A stretch of DNA of 64,000 bases from Cristatella mucedo. Its lineage: Eukaryota > Bryozoa > Phylactolaemata > Cristatellidae. Under the pieces are notes generated by a model. The model did no database searches and was not told the DNA's origin. It saw only the letters and a list, made by a program, of their open reading frames with translations. Of the stretch, positions 1 to 17,730 are shown in pieces (the first letter of the stretch is position 1; each line of letters begins with the position of its first letter). The DNA is taken from assembly GCA_009760855.2 (NCBI GenBank), contig WPIO01000013.1, positions 3,329,001-3,393,000 on the forward strand, in the 5' to 3' direction. The position numbers and the translations under genes are program-made.

Positions 1-1335
1 ACAGTTAGATTCCGAAAAGCAGGTGGTACTATGCTTGGCCTGGTGGGGGGGTAGATCTAATAGGTAGGAAGGTTATGCTGAGCGTATGGGTGGTAGTTGT
101 GTCTCCAGTTGAACTTATGCATTTGTGAACTTAGGCAGTTCAATGGTCTTTATGTACAAATAATCAAATGTTTTGAAGCATGTTTATATAATTATTGTGG
201 TCCATAATGGCTTGAATGTGATCCAGGGCTCCATTACCTGCATGAGGAAACGGAGCCCCAAACAACCCCCAAATCATGATCCTGCCACTGCTGCTATACT
301 TCATTTACAATGTGCTGCATGTCATTTGTGTATTCCTTGTCTTTGCTTGGCTTAATTGAACCCAACGATTGTTGTGACCAAAGAGTCAAATTTGCTTTCC
401 TTACTTAAAGACTGTTTGGCAGCAGCTTTTTTAATCAGCAGGATATGGAGCCAGTTGTCCGACGGTCTTATTACTGGTCTGCATATGTACATACGGCCAC
501 GAGTGTAGATTGCATGGTTTGAGCAGTCGGATGAATGACCCTGACTCATTAAGACATACACTTGACCATTTATCTTGATCCTCATTGAATGTGTCGCCTT
601 GAGAACCCATGACATCAGAGAACACCCTTGATGTTAAGATGCAAGTATCTGTCCAATAAACCGTTTAACAAATCTTCAGAAGTCCAATGGACATGGCTTT
701 CGGCCAAAGCAGCCTCTCAGTGCGATGCTGTCAGAATCAGCCACGATGCTTTCTTTGGCCAACCGTCCGGAAAAAATTTTCTCCTCCGAAAGTCGATGCC
801 TTATCGTTTGCCTATTAATTTTTAGTCCATGTAGCGGCTTAAGTCACTGCACTATTATGGTCAAGTTGGCCTTCCTATTGCAGTAGTGCAGCCATCTATG
901 GCAGATGGCCTTGCGACTGCCTTGCGGCTCGATGTCTTGTCATGGTGGCCTAGGCAGCACCTGTTGACCATGTAGCCTTTCCCTGTGTACCTAAGCAGAT
1001 TATACCTGACAACCATACCTAATTTCTAGTACATGCTTTGCGATCTTCCTGCTTCTCCAGCTTCCTGTTTATAATGGACTAGCAGAATACTATTAGCAAA
1101 GTCGCTCCTTAGATCTCGGCACGCTGCACCAGTTTGCATCCTATTGACCAGAAAGAGAAAGAAAAGAGACCGAAAGATAATGAACAATTCAAACCCTCTC
1201 TTGCACTGAACAAACTCGCATGTTAACCTTCTTCAAGGCTCGATTCTGAAAAGGCAACAAGATTTAAAAAAGAATAGCCTGTTCCGTGCCCTGAAATTGG
1301 ATTTTTGTTCATTTCTGTATGCGTAGGTATACGCA
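1..1335. other. no gene recognised; probable ORP intron
   Basis: No exon of the downstream ORP gene could be recognised here: neither the oxysterol-binding fingerprint nor any upstream ligand-domain sequence is visible. Since the first exon seen at 2475 starts inside the ligand domain, this stretch is probably intron. Short ORFs on both strands show no family resemblance. Confidence 0.5.
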
Positions 1336-1565
1336 AAAGTGGAGTAAGGATTATATCTAATGGGGGCAAGATCCGAAAGATTGTCATGCCAGAGGCAAGG
1401 CCTGCAAGATTTTCATGTAATGGGCAAGACCTGAAAGTCATGAAAATTATGGCATTCGTCGTTGGTGACTGTGGGGGGCGTAGGAACATGATTCTGCCCA
1501 GGTTCCTGCCCCACTATAGTAGGGCAGGGCAAACGCCCGCTACCCCCTTGGCTCTGCCACTAGAT
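1336..1565 (+). repeat. Rep-D interspersed repeat copy
   Basis: Shares several blocks with 50070-50150 and 50300-50410: paired 'gcaagacc'/'gcaagatttt' motifs followed by a stretch ending 'ccccttggctc.gccact'. Seen by eye in both places, with gaps. Class unknown; no coding capacity seen. Confidence 0.5.
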
Positions 1566-1734
1566 ACACATAAACGAGATTTAGGTATGTGTATTCATTT
1601 CGGTAGTCATTTCCTCGTAACCATGACTATATCTCTCCATGTATATCCATCGTTTGCGTTGCTAAGGGCGTCACTCCTGAGCTGTTAAGCTGCTTGAAGC
1701 TCAGACCGTATCAGAATATGGCCTCTCTCGGACA

Positions 1735-1997
1735 ACTACTTTTCTGCTGCTGACCGTGGCACACATCCCTTCCAGCCGTCCTGAGCTGCTACTTCATGCT
1801 ACTCACTACCTCAACTGCTCTCCTGACTCAGCTATGCTGCTCACTTTTTCTTTGTTGCGTGAGATGAAGTCTGTGGCGAAATGTTTAACGAAAGTCGCTT
1901 AGGGTGTGAGTGTTCTATACAAAACTCTCCTTCATATCACCCACATAGTCGTTTCGGCTTTGTGGATATACAGACAAAGATGTGTTACATTACATTT
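1735..1997 (+). mobile_element. LINE-A 3' fragment
   Basis: Matches the 3' end of the LINE-A family (fuller copies at 31030-31850 and 53845-55690): the terminal coding part with the 'HYLNC' peptide, the 3' untranslated part ending '..cagacaaagatgtg', and an ACATT-type tail. Truncated at its 5' end, which is normal for LINEs. Confidence 0.75.
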
Positions 1998-2142
1998 AGC
2001 CCTGAGTGTATGTGATGAGCCAAGGGAAAATTAATTGTATGCACACCTCTTGTAACTATTGGACAGCTAATGTCGATGTGTACACTGCTTATTTGACCAT
2101 CCAGGTTTTGCAGTGCTACAGCAGTGGTCTGAACCTGCTCGT

Positions 2143-2145
<3 letters not shown>

Positions 2146-2221
<76 letters not shown>
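2146..2221. repeat. (GA)n microsatellite, ~38 units
   Basis: Uninterrupted GA dinucleotides. ORFs encoding Arg-Glu or Ser-Leu runs across it are artefacts of the repeat. Confidence 0.97.
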
Positions 2222-2222
<1 letters not shown>

Positions 2223-2474
2223 GAATGTATCTATATATAGGATACAGGGAAGCAGACAGATAGACGTGATAGAAGTGGGAACCAGGCGGACAGACGCCAC
2301 AGGCGAAGGTACTAAACAGCATGAAGTAAAATTGCTATGAACCAAGATTGCTAACTTTACCTAGTGCAAGCATATACATTATGTATCATTATTGTTGACA
2401 TACATACTGTTATGACAGGCACACCGTGCACACCTTGTGTATCAGTTCTGTCACATGCTTCTATTTATTTGCAG

Positions 2475-7722
<5,248 letters not shown>

Positions 7723-8905
7723 TCGGCGCCATGCTCACTCGAGGCTGCGCAGCGGCACGGATCGTTTCCGGCACTTGCGCTCGCTGCGCGATCCGCACGT
7801 GCTGAGGATCCGCGGCTGCGGCCGCTGCTTCGCCGCGAGCGGGTGACGCTCCAATCGTCGATGGCCGACGTCGTCGGCTCATGAGAGCTCTCGCCCCTTG
7901 CAAGAGCCGTTCGACTGGAAGAGTGTTGCCTCGCTGCTGGACTGCTTGCTATGCGTCGTCCAGATCGCAGTGCTGGCCGTGCCACAGCAACGTACGACGT
8001 TTCAATGCGACTCGCTCGAGCGATGCTTGCACTTCCTTCCTGGCAGTTGGTGCCAGCCGTTCGCTGGAGCCGTACACAACTTTTTGGTCCACAGCAGTCT
8101 CGGTGGATGCACCGAATCCTGTGAACACGTGCAGGTCTTATTTTGCATTGGTGAGCCGTGACTGGTGGAAAAAAAGTGGCTACATCTGTGCGAAGCTGCA
8201 CCTTGCATCGGTGATGTAGCATGTGTATGTGCGTACGCAACCACGTGTGTGCATGTGTGTGTGTGTGTGTGTGTATGTGTGTGTGTATGTGTTTGTGAAG
8301 CATTTCAAATGCTTTACTTCTGTGCGGGCACCACAGAAGCCAAACGACCTGCATCCTTTGCACGACTATATTTTGAGGTGGAAGATAAACTCAGAGTGTC
8401 CTTCAACAGTGCAGGCCTGACTTGCTGCTGTTCACTGGCCGGCTTTAAGCAAAGTGCACCTGAGAGAGGTGGTGCACATGCTCTCTGCGCGTTGCCTGAT
8501 AGCTGCTCTGCCGCGTGGCTTACCTCAGTCACTGCTTAATGATGGCTGTGTCACAGAGCTGCATTGGCATTGCTTGTCCTTCTGTGAGTGTATCCGATTC
8601 CCCCTCCAGGTATGTATGCCATCTATAACTCGGCAGTACTGAGTGAAAATGACATCCTTAGCAGAGGTGGTTCATTGGAGCTTAGCTCAAATCTTGGAAA
8701 GTGGCTCACGTTCAGCTAAACATGTTCGGTTGAGCTGCCTCCCAGCAAGGGGGTAGCCAGGATTTTTCTGCCGATAGCCAAACCTCAACCGCGTCAGCAG
8801 AAGGTCAGAGAGTTCTCATTGTAATCTGCCCGGGAAAGCAATTCATTACGTCAAAAAACGCGTTGCCTTAATCATATTGTTATTTTAACTGTTTTCTTCA
8901 GCTGT
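7723..8905. other. ORP 3' flank; no further gene recognised
   Basis: The first ~180 bp are GC-rich and may be 3' untranslated. No AATAAA clearly belonging to the ORP transcript was found, so the transcript end is open. A GT microsatellite occupies 8244-8296. The rest shows nothing recognisable. Confidence 0.5.
8244..8296. repeat. (GT)n microsatellite
   Basis: GT dinucleotides with a few AT interruptions. Confidence 0.93.
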
Positions 8906-8908
8906 TAG

Positions 8909-9745
8909 TTAATAATAATAATGCATTTGCTTAGCGTCTTCAGAGAACTTAATCTCTTTCTAGGCACTTCGTAAAGGAAGAAGCATGAACAAATGATTAG
9001 TGGTAACATGCACAATGTCAATAAGCATAGCATGGTTAGAGGTGACATGCATATTCAATAAGTGAAATATTATTAGTGGTAGCATGCGCAGTGTCAGAGC
9101 CTACAAGCACACCAAGGACGAATTTCAAGGACCCACAAAATGCTGCGATAAGCAAATGCATTTGTGCTTCTTTTTAAATGTCAAGTCAGGGGATGTCGGG
9201 AGTGAGTTCCAGGCTTTGGGAGCATGCAAACTAAAGGCACTGTCTCCAAAATATTTGAGTGAAAAGCAGGCGGTACGGTGCCTGGTTTGGGAGTAGGTCT
9301 GATAGGTAAGCTGAAGCCAGAGAATGAAGAGACCTAAAAGTGAGTGACAGAACCTTGAAGTCAATGAGCTGCTGGACTGGGAGCCAGTGCAGATCGGCGA
9401 AAAGTGGTACGATGTGGCAACTGCGATGGTCACGACAGACAAGTCTAGCTGCTGAGTTTTGCACCAACCGCAAGAACCATATTGCAACAGGCCGGTAGAC
9501 CAGCAAGCAGTGAAATGCAGGAGTCGAGACGGGATGTCATAAATGCATGGATCACTTTGGATGTATGCATGGACCACTTTGGATGTAGTATCCCTATATA
9601 AGCAAGCCCAAATTTTAGCAGTTTTGCGGAGCTGAAAGTAGACAGACTTGACTGTGGAGCTGATGTGGTTGTCAAGTGAAAGGTCGCTTCTGAACAGGAC
9701 ATCCCGGGATTTTGTGTAGATATATTTGCTGGCGGAGCCCATTTT
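8909..9745 (-). mobile_element. LINE-B copy, 5'-truncated
   Basis: In reverse: the RT-terminal region with 'DLSLDNHISSTVKS', a degenerate 'SRLD' block, 'RLVCRDHRSCH', 'DLHWLPVQQLIDFKVLSL' and 'LHAPKAWNSLP', then the untranslated end with the hairpin and an ATT-type tail at 8909. Several frameshifts; not functional. A typical CR1/L2-group 3' half. Confidence 0.85.
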
Positions 9746-10840
9746 GAGCTTGCAATGAGCTTGAGCCTAAAAATTAATGAAGCATAGTTATGGAAATTAT
9801 CAAAATCTGATGCTATCTTTACGACAGCCTTTTGTAAGCGCTTTTAAAGGCCCCTAGGCTCGACAGTACTTTAAAAATCTATTAGTCGTGACTTTCATCC
9901 GAACTCGTCTTTTGAAACGTTTCAACATTTTTGCGAACGATTGGGAACTCTCAAAGGAAATAAATGCAACACAAATAGTTCGATATAAAATAATAAAATT
10001 GACCTAATGTAGCAACGATCAGATGCGATTCTAGTTGTTTTTATCTGTGAGGCACCTTAAGACTGGTGATGATTTTACTGAACAAAATGCCCAGCAGAGT
10101 AGTCGCCGCTGGCTCCATTTATTAAAAGTGATACCGTAGAAAGCCCCAACAGCAAGTTACCGACACTGTTGTTGACCTAATTTAAAGCGTGAACGCCAAG
10201 CGATAGCGTTGAGCTCACTCACTATTGGTTGGTTACTAGTAAGCCTCAGCAGTACTTTGGCATTGATCGGACGACGTTTGCATGCTTGTTATCTGGTAGC
10301 ACCGACCTTATCATTCGCGTACTAAACACTGCCCGCTTATCGATTGCTACGCTCAACAATACGAAGAGATCATATCCATGCGTTACGATGCGACATCTGA
10401 TCATTATTTTCGATGTGTCTCTTTGTCCACGTACTTCCAGTTGCTTGTGTACCCAAAAAGTTGTTATCTTATTAGATAGAGTGCATGACGTTAATGTACG
10501 TTGGTAGCGATGGTGTATAGATAGTTGATATGAACGATTGTAGATCTCGAGTCTATGCAGGCACAAACACTCGCAAGCAAAAACTAAAACGGGAGTGCAT
10601 GCACATTACAAGGACTGTCCTGCTCTCGGCTTTGTTCGTTGTTGTAGAGCTCACTGTGCACTCTCCAGAACATCCCCCACGATGCTTAAGTTTACAATAC
10701 GTCTCCGTTGATTATTCGAGGGACCAGGGTAGATACAGTCGAGTTACTCTTGGAAGGCCACATGCATACACACACGCGCTGGAGCATTCCAATTCACGCT
10801 CTAGATTTTAGCCTAGCCCTAATGAAAACAAAACGAACGG
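9746..10840. other. no gene recognised
   Basis: AT-rich to balanced sequence between two LINE-B copies. No family, splice-supported exon or repeat could be identified. Confidence 0.5.
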
Positions 10841-10844
10841 TAAA

Positions 10845-11760
10845 GAAAATCCGTTGCTTGACTGGTAGCCAGTGCAGGTCGGCGAGAAGTGGAGTAATGT
10901 GGCAACTGCGACGCTCACGACAGACAAGCCTAGCTGCAGAGTTTTGCACCAGCTGCAATCGCCTGATCGCACATGCTGGTAGGCCAGTAAGCAGTGGGTT
11001 GCAGAAGTCGAGACGGGATGTCACGAATGCATGGACCAACTTGGACGTGGTATCCTTATCAAAACAAGCCCGAATTTTAGCAATGTTATGGAGCTGAAAA
11101 TAGGCAGATTTGACTGTGGAGCTGATATGATCGTCTAACGAGAGGTCGCTTTGGAGGCTTTTCTGTCGCGAGCGTCGCAGTTGCCACATCACGCCACTTC
11201 TCACCGACCTGCACTGGCTACCAGTCAAGCAACGGATTGACTTCAAGGTTTTGTCGCTCACTTTTAGGTCACTTCATTCTTTGGCTCCAGCCTATCTCTC
11301 AGATCTACTCCACCAGGCCAAGCATCGTACCACCCACTTTTCGGAATCCAACAGTCTACCAATACCTTGTACAAACCTCAAATCCTTTGGAGACCGTGCA
11401 TTTAGTTCGTATGCTCCCAAAGCCTGGAACTCCCTCCCGACCTGCGTCAGAACATCCCCTGACCTGACCACATTTAAAAAGAACTTAAAAACACACCTAT
11501 TTAGGACAGCATTTAGTGGGTCCCTGTGATTCGTCCTTCATGTGCTTATGCGTACTGACACTACATGCTGCCACTAACCACATCTGCATGCTGACCCTGT
11601 TCATGTCACCCCTAACCATATTATTATTCATGTTGTTTATCAAGCATGATATTACTCACCATTCAATCGCGTTTCCCTTTGCAGCAAATGTAAAGCGCCT
11701 AGAAAGAGACTGAGTTCTCTGAGGGTGCTTTATCAAGTGCATTATTTTTATTATTATTAT
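10845..11760 (+). mobile_element. LINE-B copy with inverted 5' part
   Basis: 10845-11161 reads on the minus strand (RT end: 'DDHISSTVKSAYFQLHNIAK', 'VTSRLDFCNPLL', 'DLHWLPVKQRI'), whereas 11162-11760 reads on the plus strand and carries the rest ('AYLSDLLHQAKHRT', 'SYAPKAWNSLP', 'KKNLKTHLFRTAF', hairpin, ATT tail). About 75 bp covering 'RSCHITPLLADLHWLP' is present in both parts in opposite orientation. Confidence 0.82.
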
Positions 11761-11764
11761 ACCC

Positions 11765-12880
11765 AATATATAATAAATGTGAATTTACGTGTACTACAAG
11801 TGTGGAGAAAAGACGTACAACTGTGACACCAATAAGATTCCACGAAGACACGAGATGTTTATTCTAAACCAGAATGTCGCAGCTCAGCCAGTCCTCGAGG
11901 TCCATCCTACGGTATACTCCTAGACAATAGAAACCAAGTAGCCACATTGCTCACCGGCGCCATTCCTTTAATGGCATCTGCGAAAAAATTGTTGCTGTAA
12001 TCTTGACATGGTAGAGCCTTATTTTTATTTCTTTTACATGTGCACATGAAGTATGGCAGGTTGGTGAGTGAGCCTGTAGACATTTGATGCAAAGCTCGCC
12101 CCCCCCTGCGAGCTGGTACATCGGATGCACCTGCCTTAGGATCAGGATCGGATTGGGTGCCAAAAGCTGAGCAATCAAAGCAAAGCTGGCAGGTCGTGAA
12201 GGTTCGTACGGCCTCTAAACCCCTGGGCACGACAGTGCGTTCGCGGGCGGGGCGGACGGGGCGCAGAGCTCGTGGGCACGAAGCCAGCCTCACCCTGCAG
12301 ATAGCAGCTGCTCTGGTCTAAGCCAATTGAGGACGAAAAAATCCTAGCTTGCAAATCCCCGATGCTAGCAACCCTTTCATCGGGCATGGTTAAACAAACA
12401 ATTAAATAAATAAACAAACGTTCTACTATTAGGAGACGTCTAGCCAGCCGAGCTTTGCTGGGCTAAGTTTTGCTGAGCTGCAGCACTACGCAGTGCTCCG
12501 GCAGCATATATACCGCAGGCAGATACTCCACGTCGATGGCTGCGAGAGCGCGTCGAACGCACCCGCAGCGAGTGCAGACTTGGCGATCGCTTAATCAGAA
12601 ATTCAGCTGCTCGAAACCTACCCCCCCCCCCTACGAAGTGCGCGCGGGGGAGGGGGGCCCACCTCCGAAAGTTTACGGTTCATCCAGCCAGGGCCCCCTT
12701 CCCGAGCTGGCCACCGTACGCACGCCCACGATGTTACCCGCGTCTGCATTCGCGATCATTTCGCCATCTGCTGAGCGGTTCGCGTTTCCTGCGAGGGTAC
12801 CGGAAGCGTCGCTTTGCGCCGACAGATTCTCGGAGTTGCCGCTCCGTTCTGTACGCCGCCGGACTGCGCGTTGCTGGTTC
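11765..12880. other. no gene recognised
   Basis: A run of poly-C and poly-G lies near 12608-12660 and a TATATA near 12506, but no ORF looks like a known protein. A minus-strand ORF of 128 codons at 11907-12293 has no recognisable family. Confidence 0.45.
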
Positions 12881-13735
12881 AAGCGTCAGTGAGTAGAGTA
12901 AGTATTCTTCGTTTGTAGAGGTAGAAAATCGCACGCGCAGCCGCGGCTGATGCTGCCGTTATCGTCGGTAGTCGAGCGTCGTGGCCGATGCGTAGAGCGC
13001 CGCCGCCGTCCGGCGGAGGCGGCTGCGCTCGCTCGCTCGCTCGTCCACCTCCCGCTCGGCATGCGGCGCATATTGCGGGCTTTTGTCGATCCGTGCTCAG
13101 CCTACCTTCCTTTCCTCCTCCCCGGTGTCAGACTAGCACGTCATGCTGGTTCGTTTCGGATGACGCGGCAGCACCCATCGCTGTGCACATTCGACCGGCG
13201 GCAGCACCGGGCTTCAGCGATCGGGACTTCGGCGAGCGTCTAGCCAAGCCGCGAGCGCGCACTCTCTCGTCCTTTCCTGACGCGCTGCTGTCTCGCGCGG
13301 GCCGGCGGGCGCGATTTCTCTTTTACCGCGAAATCGCCTCTTAAGTCACGCACGCCTGCCTCTCAGGCTCGCTCAAATCCGCGGCCCCGACGTCTGCGCC
13401 CTCCGTCAGCAGATGTTTTCTTGCTTGCACCACAGGTATTGCGGATTTTCGGGTCACCGCGTTACTGTGGCCTCTTGCGCGCCGCCCGGCAAAAGCACAC
13501 ACCGACGGCGGCGGCGCGCCGCCCGGCTTGCGGGGGGCACGCGCCCGCGCGCCTAGCTTTGCAAGGAGCCGTCGCGGCGGCAGCTTTTGGCCACCCGGCG
13601 GTAGGCGAAGCGGTAACGCTTGTCAGCTGGCGAGCTCGCCCTCTCGACGCTTCTCTAGCGCTCGCTCGATGTGTACCGAATAAGTGTTTGTTCGGCGAGC
13701 GCTTCGTGGCGACCCGAAGTTGTCCACATTAGACA
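12880..13735. promoter_or_regulatory. GC-rich, CpG-dense block; possible promoter
   Basis: Base composition rises sharply, with many CG dinucleotides (for example around 12985-13050 and 13490-13600), unlike its flanks. A donor-like 'ccacag|gtattg' sits at ~13436. It could be the promoter and first exon of the zinc-finger gene 4 kb downstream, but no splice link is visible. Confidence 0.35.
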
Positions 13736-13754
13736 CGCCCCGGTAGCTGGAGGG

Positions 13755-14250
13755 GCATAGTAATGTAATGTAATCTAATGTATCTCCACAAATCTGTCTG
13801 TAACTCCACAAAGACAATGTGGGTGTTCCGCAGGAGAGTTTTGCATAGCACACTCACAGCCTTATTGACTTTCGGAACGCATTCGGTAGCCAACAGACTT
13901 CATCGCACGAAACAAAGAGAAAGTAGGAACCATAGCACAGTCAGGAGAGCAGTTGAGGTCATCAGTAGCATGGAAGTAGCAGCTCAGGACCGCTGGAAAG
14001 GATGAGCCATAGTCGGCAGCAGGAGAGTAGTTGTCATTGCGTAAGAATCATGGAAGCGAGTTCCACAGTCTAGGACCTGCAGAGCTAAAGCTTCTGTCAC
14101 CAACGGTCTTTAAGCAGAGGAATGAGACATCTAGTTTATTGTCGTACAGGACCTGAGGGCACGAGGAGGCTGAAACTGGTGCAGCAGTTCAGCTAGGTAC
14201 GGATAGGCTAGACTGTGTCGATAAGCTGACAGTTGTACTAGCTGGTTAGG
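13755..14250 (-). mobile_element. LINE-A 3' fragment
   Basis: Reverse-strand copy: 'aatgtaatgtaatctaatgtatctccac' is the tail, followed inward by the complement of 'HYLNCS', 'GPRLWNS', 'TVGDRSF' and 'FQPP' coding. Frameshifted. Confidence 0.85.
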
Positions 14251-14403
14251 CCACCAATGCAAGCTGTCTCTCTGCGGGTGTGCCTGCCTGTGTTTGATTG
14301 GATGAATGCTTGTGAGCTTGGCCGCTGTGGCAATAGATGGTGCTGCATCAGCAACTGGAACTCCACACCCCGTCAGTTCTATAGAGTCTATAGTCTATGC
14401 ATA

Positions 14404-14530
<127 letters not shown>

Positions 14531-14714
14531 TCAGCTCTCTAGAAGGATAGCTTGTTTGAGCCGGGCAGCATGTTGTGTTGCTACTAGGCATGCCCGAGCG
14601 CTGCCTGTCTTGTCAGCTTAGCATGTGTGGATGTGGAGGTAGGGCACTGGTGGCTCGGCAAGCGAGTACAGTCCCCAGCCCACGGCAGCAGCAGCTCTGT
14701 AGTAGGAGTCGTGT

Positions 14715-14995
14715 TGGGGCATGACGACTACTCTCCTGCTGCCGACTGTGGCTCATCCTTGTCAGTGGTCCTGAGCTGCTACTTCCATGCTACTCATTAC
14801 CTCAACTGCTCTCATGACTCTGCTATGCTTCCCAATTTCTTTTTGTTGCATGAGATGAAGTCTGTTGGCTACTGAATGCGTACCGAAAGCTGCTTAGGCT
14901 GTGAGTGCGCTATACAAAACTCTTCTGCATAACACCCACATGGTCTTTATGGCTTTGTGGAGTTACAGACGGAGATACATTACATTACTTGGCGA
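14715..14995 (+). mobile_element. LINE-A 3' fragment
   Basis: Starts inside the terminal coding region ('[19 protein letters not shown]') and ends 'gagttacagacggagatacattacatt', the intact family tail. Confidence 0.82.
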
Positions 14996-15658
<663 letters not shown>

Positions 15659-15917
15659 CAAGACAGAGAGAGACATCAAGACAGAGAGACACACAGAGAG
15701 AGGGGGAGTAGGCAGTCCTGTTATTTGAGTCGTCAATGTCCATTTAGTACAGATCGGGTGTGTCCTGGATTCAGGATCCCTCGAACGATGTTGGTGACCA
15801 TATTCGCTGCTAGATTGAGTATCGGCTTATAACGGGATGGCCCAACGTGTGTGATCGTGCCAGTTCTACGTGACAACAGCAAGGGTACACAGCAGTGCCA
15901 CCCTGAAGTAAGGCCCT

Positions 15918-16080
15918 CTCCTGATTTAACCACCTCATTTGTGTAGTGGTAGAAGAGCCTTGACGGCAATCACCCCCAATCGCTTGCAGTTGGCAATAAA
16001 GGATCGCCCAACGCAGGATTCGAATACACGACCCCGGTCTAGAAGAGCGAGCACCTTACCTCCTGGGCAATCACTCATCG
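15918..16080 (-). mobile_element. SINE-A copy
   Basis: On the minus strand: head 'cccaggaggtaaggtgctcgc', a B-box-like 'gtattcgaatcc', body 'cctttattgccaactgcaagcg', then 'ctcttctaccactacacaaatg'. Full family order. Confidence 0.82.
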
Positions 16081-17110
16081 ACTATTGAGCAAATGGCAAG
16101 GAGAGGGCGGTGTTCGCTGTACCTACGGCAACAATGTTCACAACTTGTATGACTTTTCAGCAGCTGAACTAGCATGTGGCACCAGATACGATTCTACCGC
16201 AGGCAAGCTCCAGCTGACTCATTTGCTTGAACATGCCTAGTTAAGTCTCCAGATTCAGGGGCACACAGTGTTCCATTCAAGTTGAGACACTCCACCAAAC
16301 AGTGTTCTGATACGGTGTGCTTTCAAAACTGCCCCGAAACCGTGTTTCACCCGTGTGTAATGAAGCAGCAACCATTGGACAGTGTGCTAAAATTTTGATG
16401 TGACCGTTGCAGTAACTCTTATCTTGCAGCAACAAGGCCGTGACGATACGATATCGAGACAACGTGTATTACAATTTAAAAAAAAGGTATTCTCCTCCCT
16501 GTGAAAAGAAGAGCTGTGTTTTGGTTCTGTGGTAGAGGTATTGTAGTATTGCAGCTCATGCCTCCCCTGAAACATGCTGCTGCAACATGCTGCCGAAGTT
16601 TTAGTTCGAGTGGGCCGCCCAGCAATATGGATAATTAAGCTAAACTAAGCGCTTTTTTACCAGGGCCCTTGCGTAATTAGAGGCTGACATTGATTCGTGT
16701 TGAAAGTTTAAGAGTGCAATAACGATTTAGTGAGCTGTCTTAATTGCTTCAGCTTTTCGACCCCAAAGACGTAAGCAGTTCCCATGTCTGCGCTGATTAC
16801 TTTAGGCAGGGTGCGCGCTGACCACAACCAGGCCAAGCAAGTATGTCTTAATGTTGTAAATAGTATGAACACGGTAGACTCCCAACCTAAGCCCACCCCT
16901 TGGCAGGCAGCTAGTGTACTTATGTCAGGCACAGGCACAGTTTAAGGAGTATGATGCTCACTAAAAAGAAATCTTGTGCTCTATTTCAGCAGCAGCAGGC
17001 ATGCTGCTGCAACGACTGCATTGCAGCAGCATGAGCATTCTGCATGTGTGTGTGCAATGTGTGAGTGACGCAAGGCAGACTATTTATACTCTGAAATAAC
17101 CGCACCTCTT
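16081..17110. other. no gene recognised
   Basis: Unique-looking sequence upstream of the zinc-finger gene. No exon, RNA gene or repeat family was identified. Confidence 0.5.
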
Positions 17111-17114
17111 TAGG

Positions 17115-17155
17115 TGTGTGGGTGTGGTGCGTGTGTGTGCGGTGTGTGTGTGCCC

Positions 17156-17212
<57 letters not shown>

Positions 17213-17214
17213 CA
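17115..17214. repeat. (GT)n microsatellite
   Basis: GT repeats with early interruptions, then a pure run ending 'gcgcgcgcac'. Confidence 0.96.
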
Positions 17215-17730
17215 CGGCAGGTGAGTGGGCTCGTATCTGGTGTGAGATGGCTTCGGTACCATATCGATTCAGCCGTGCAAAATACGTTCTGCATGAAAAG
17301 TTTTCTGCCTATATCCTGTGTGGGCCTTTACCACGAGGGCTTGCAAGCAGGGTGCAAGCTGTGCTCACGGCCGCACTAGAGCTCTGGCTCTGTTGAGCAC
17401 TGCAGAAGTAGTCGGCCGCGTGCAAGGCAGCATAATGTGGTGGCTACAAGAAAAGGAATCGGACGATGGCAAACATGTGTGGCACAATAATCGTGAATGT
17501 TTACCGGCTCATTCGGCATGGCTCGAGTGCACGCTTTTCGAGTCGTCGTGTTCTGAGCTAAGCCGAACGAATAAACCATTGGGATTTTTTGTATCTCCCT
17601 TTTCTTTGATGCTGCTTTCAATCAATGTGGTGGTCCCCCCGCCATCGGACGTCGGATGCACGCGGCTCGGGATTGGGGTCGCTCTGATGGCCTGTACTTG
17701 CTGTTTCTCAGCCGAAGCCTCTGCACCGCC

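Noticed and set aside
2006-2345. Arg-Glu and Ser-Leu repeat ORFs at this and other GA/CT arrays (6957-7502, 15272-15832, 42683-43160, 58845-59229, 62655-63156)
   Set aside because: Microsatellite translations with no domain outside the repeat.
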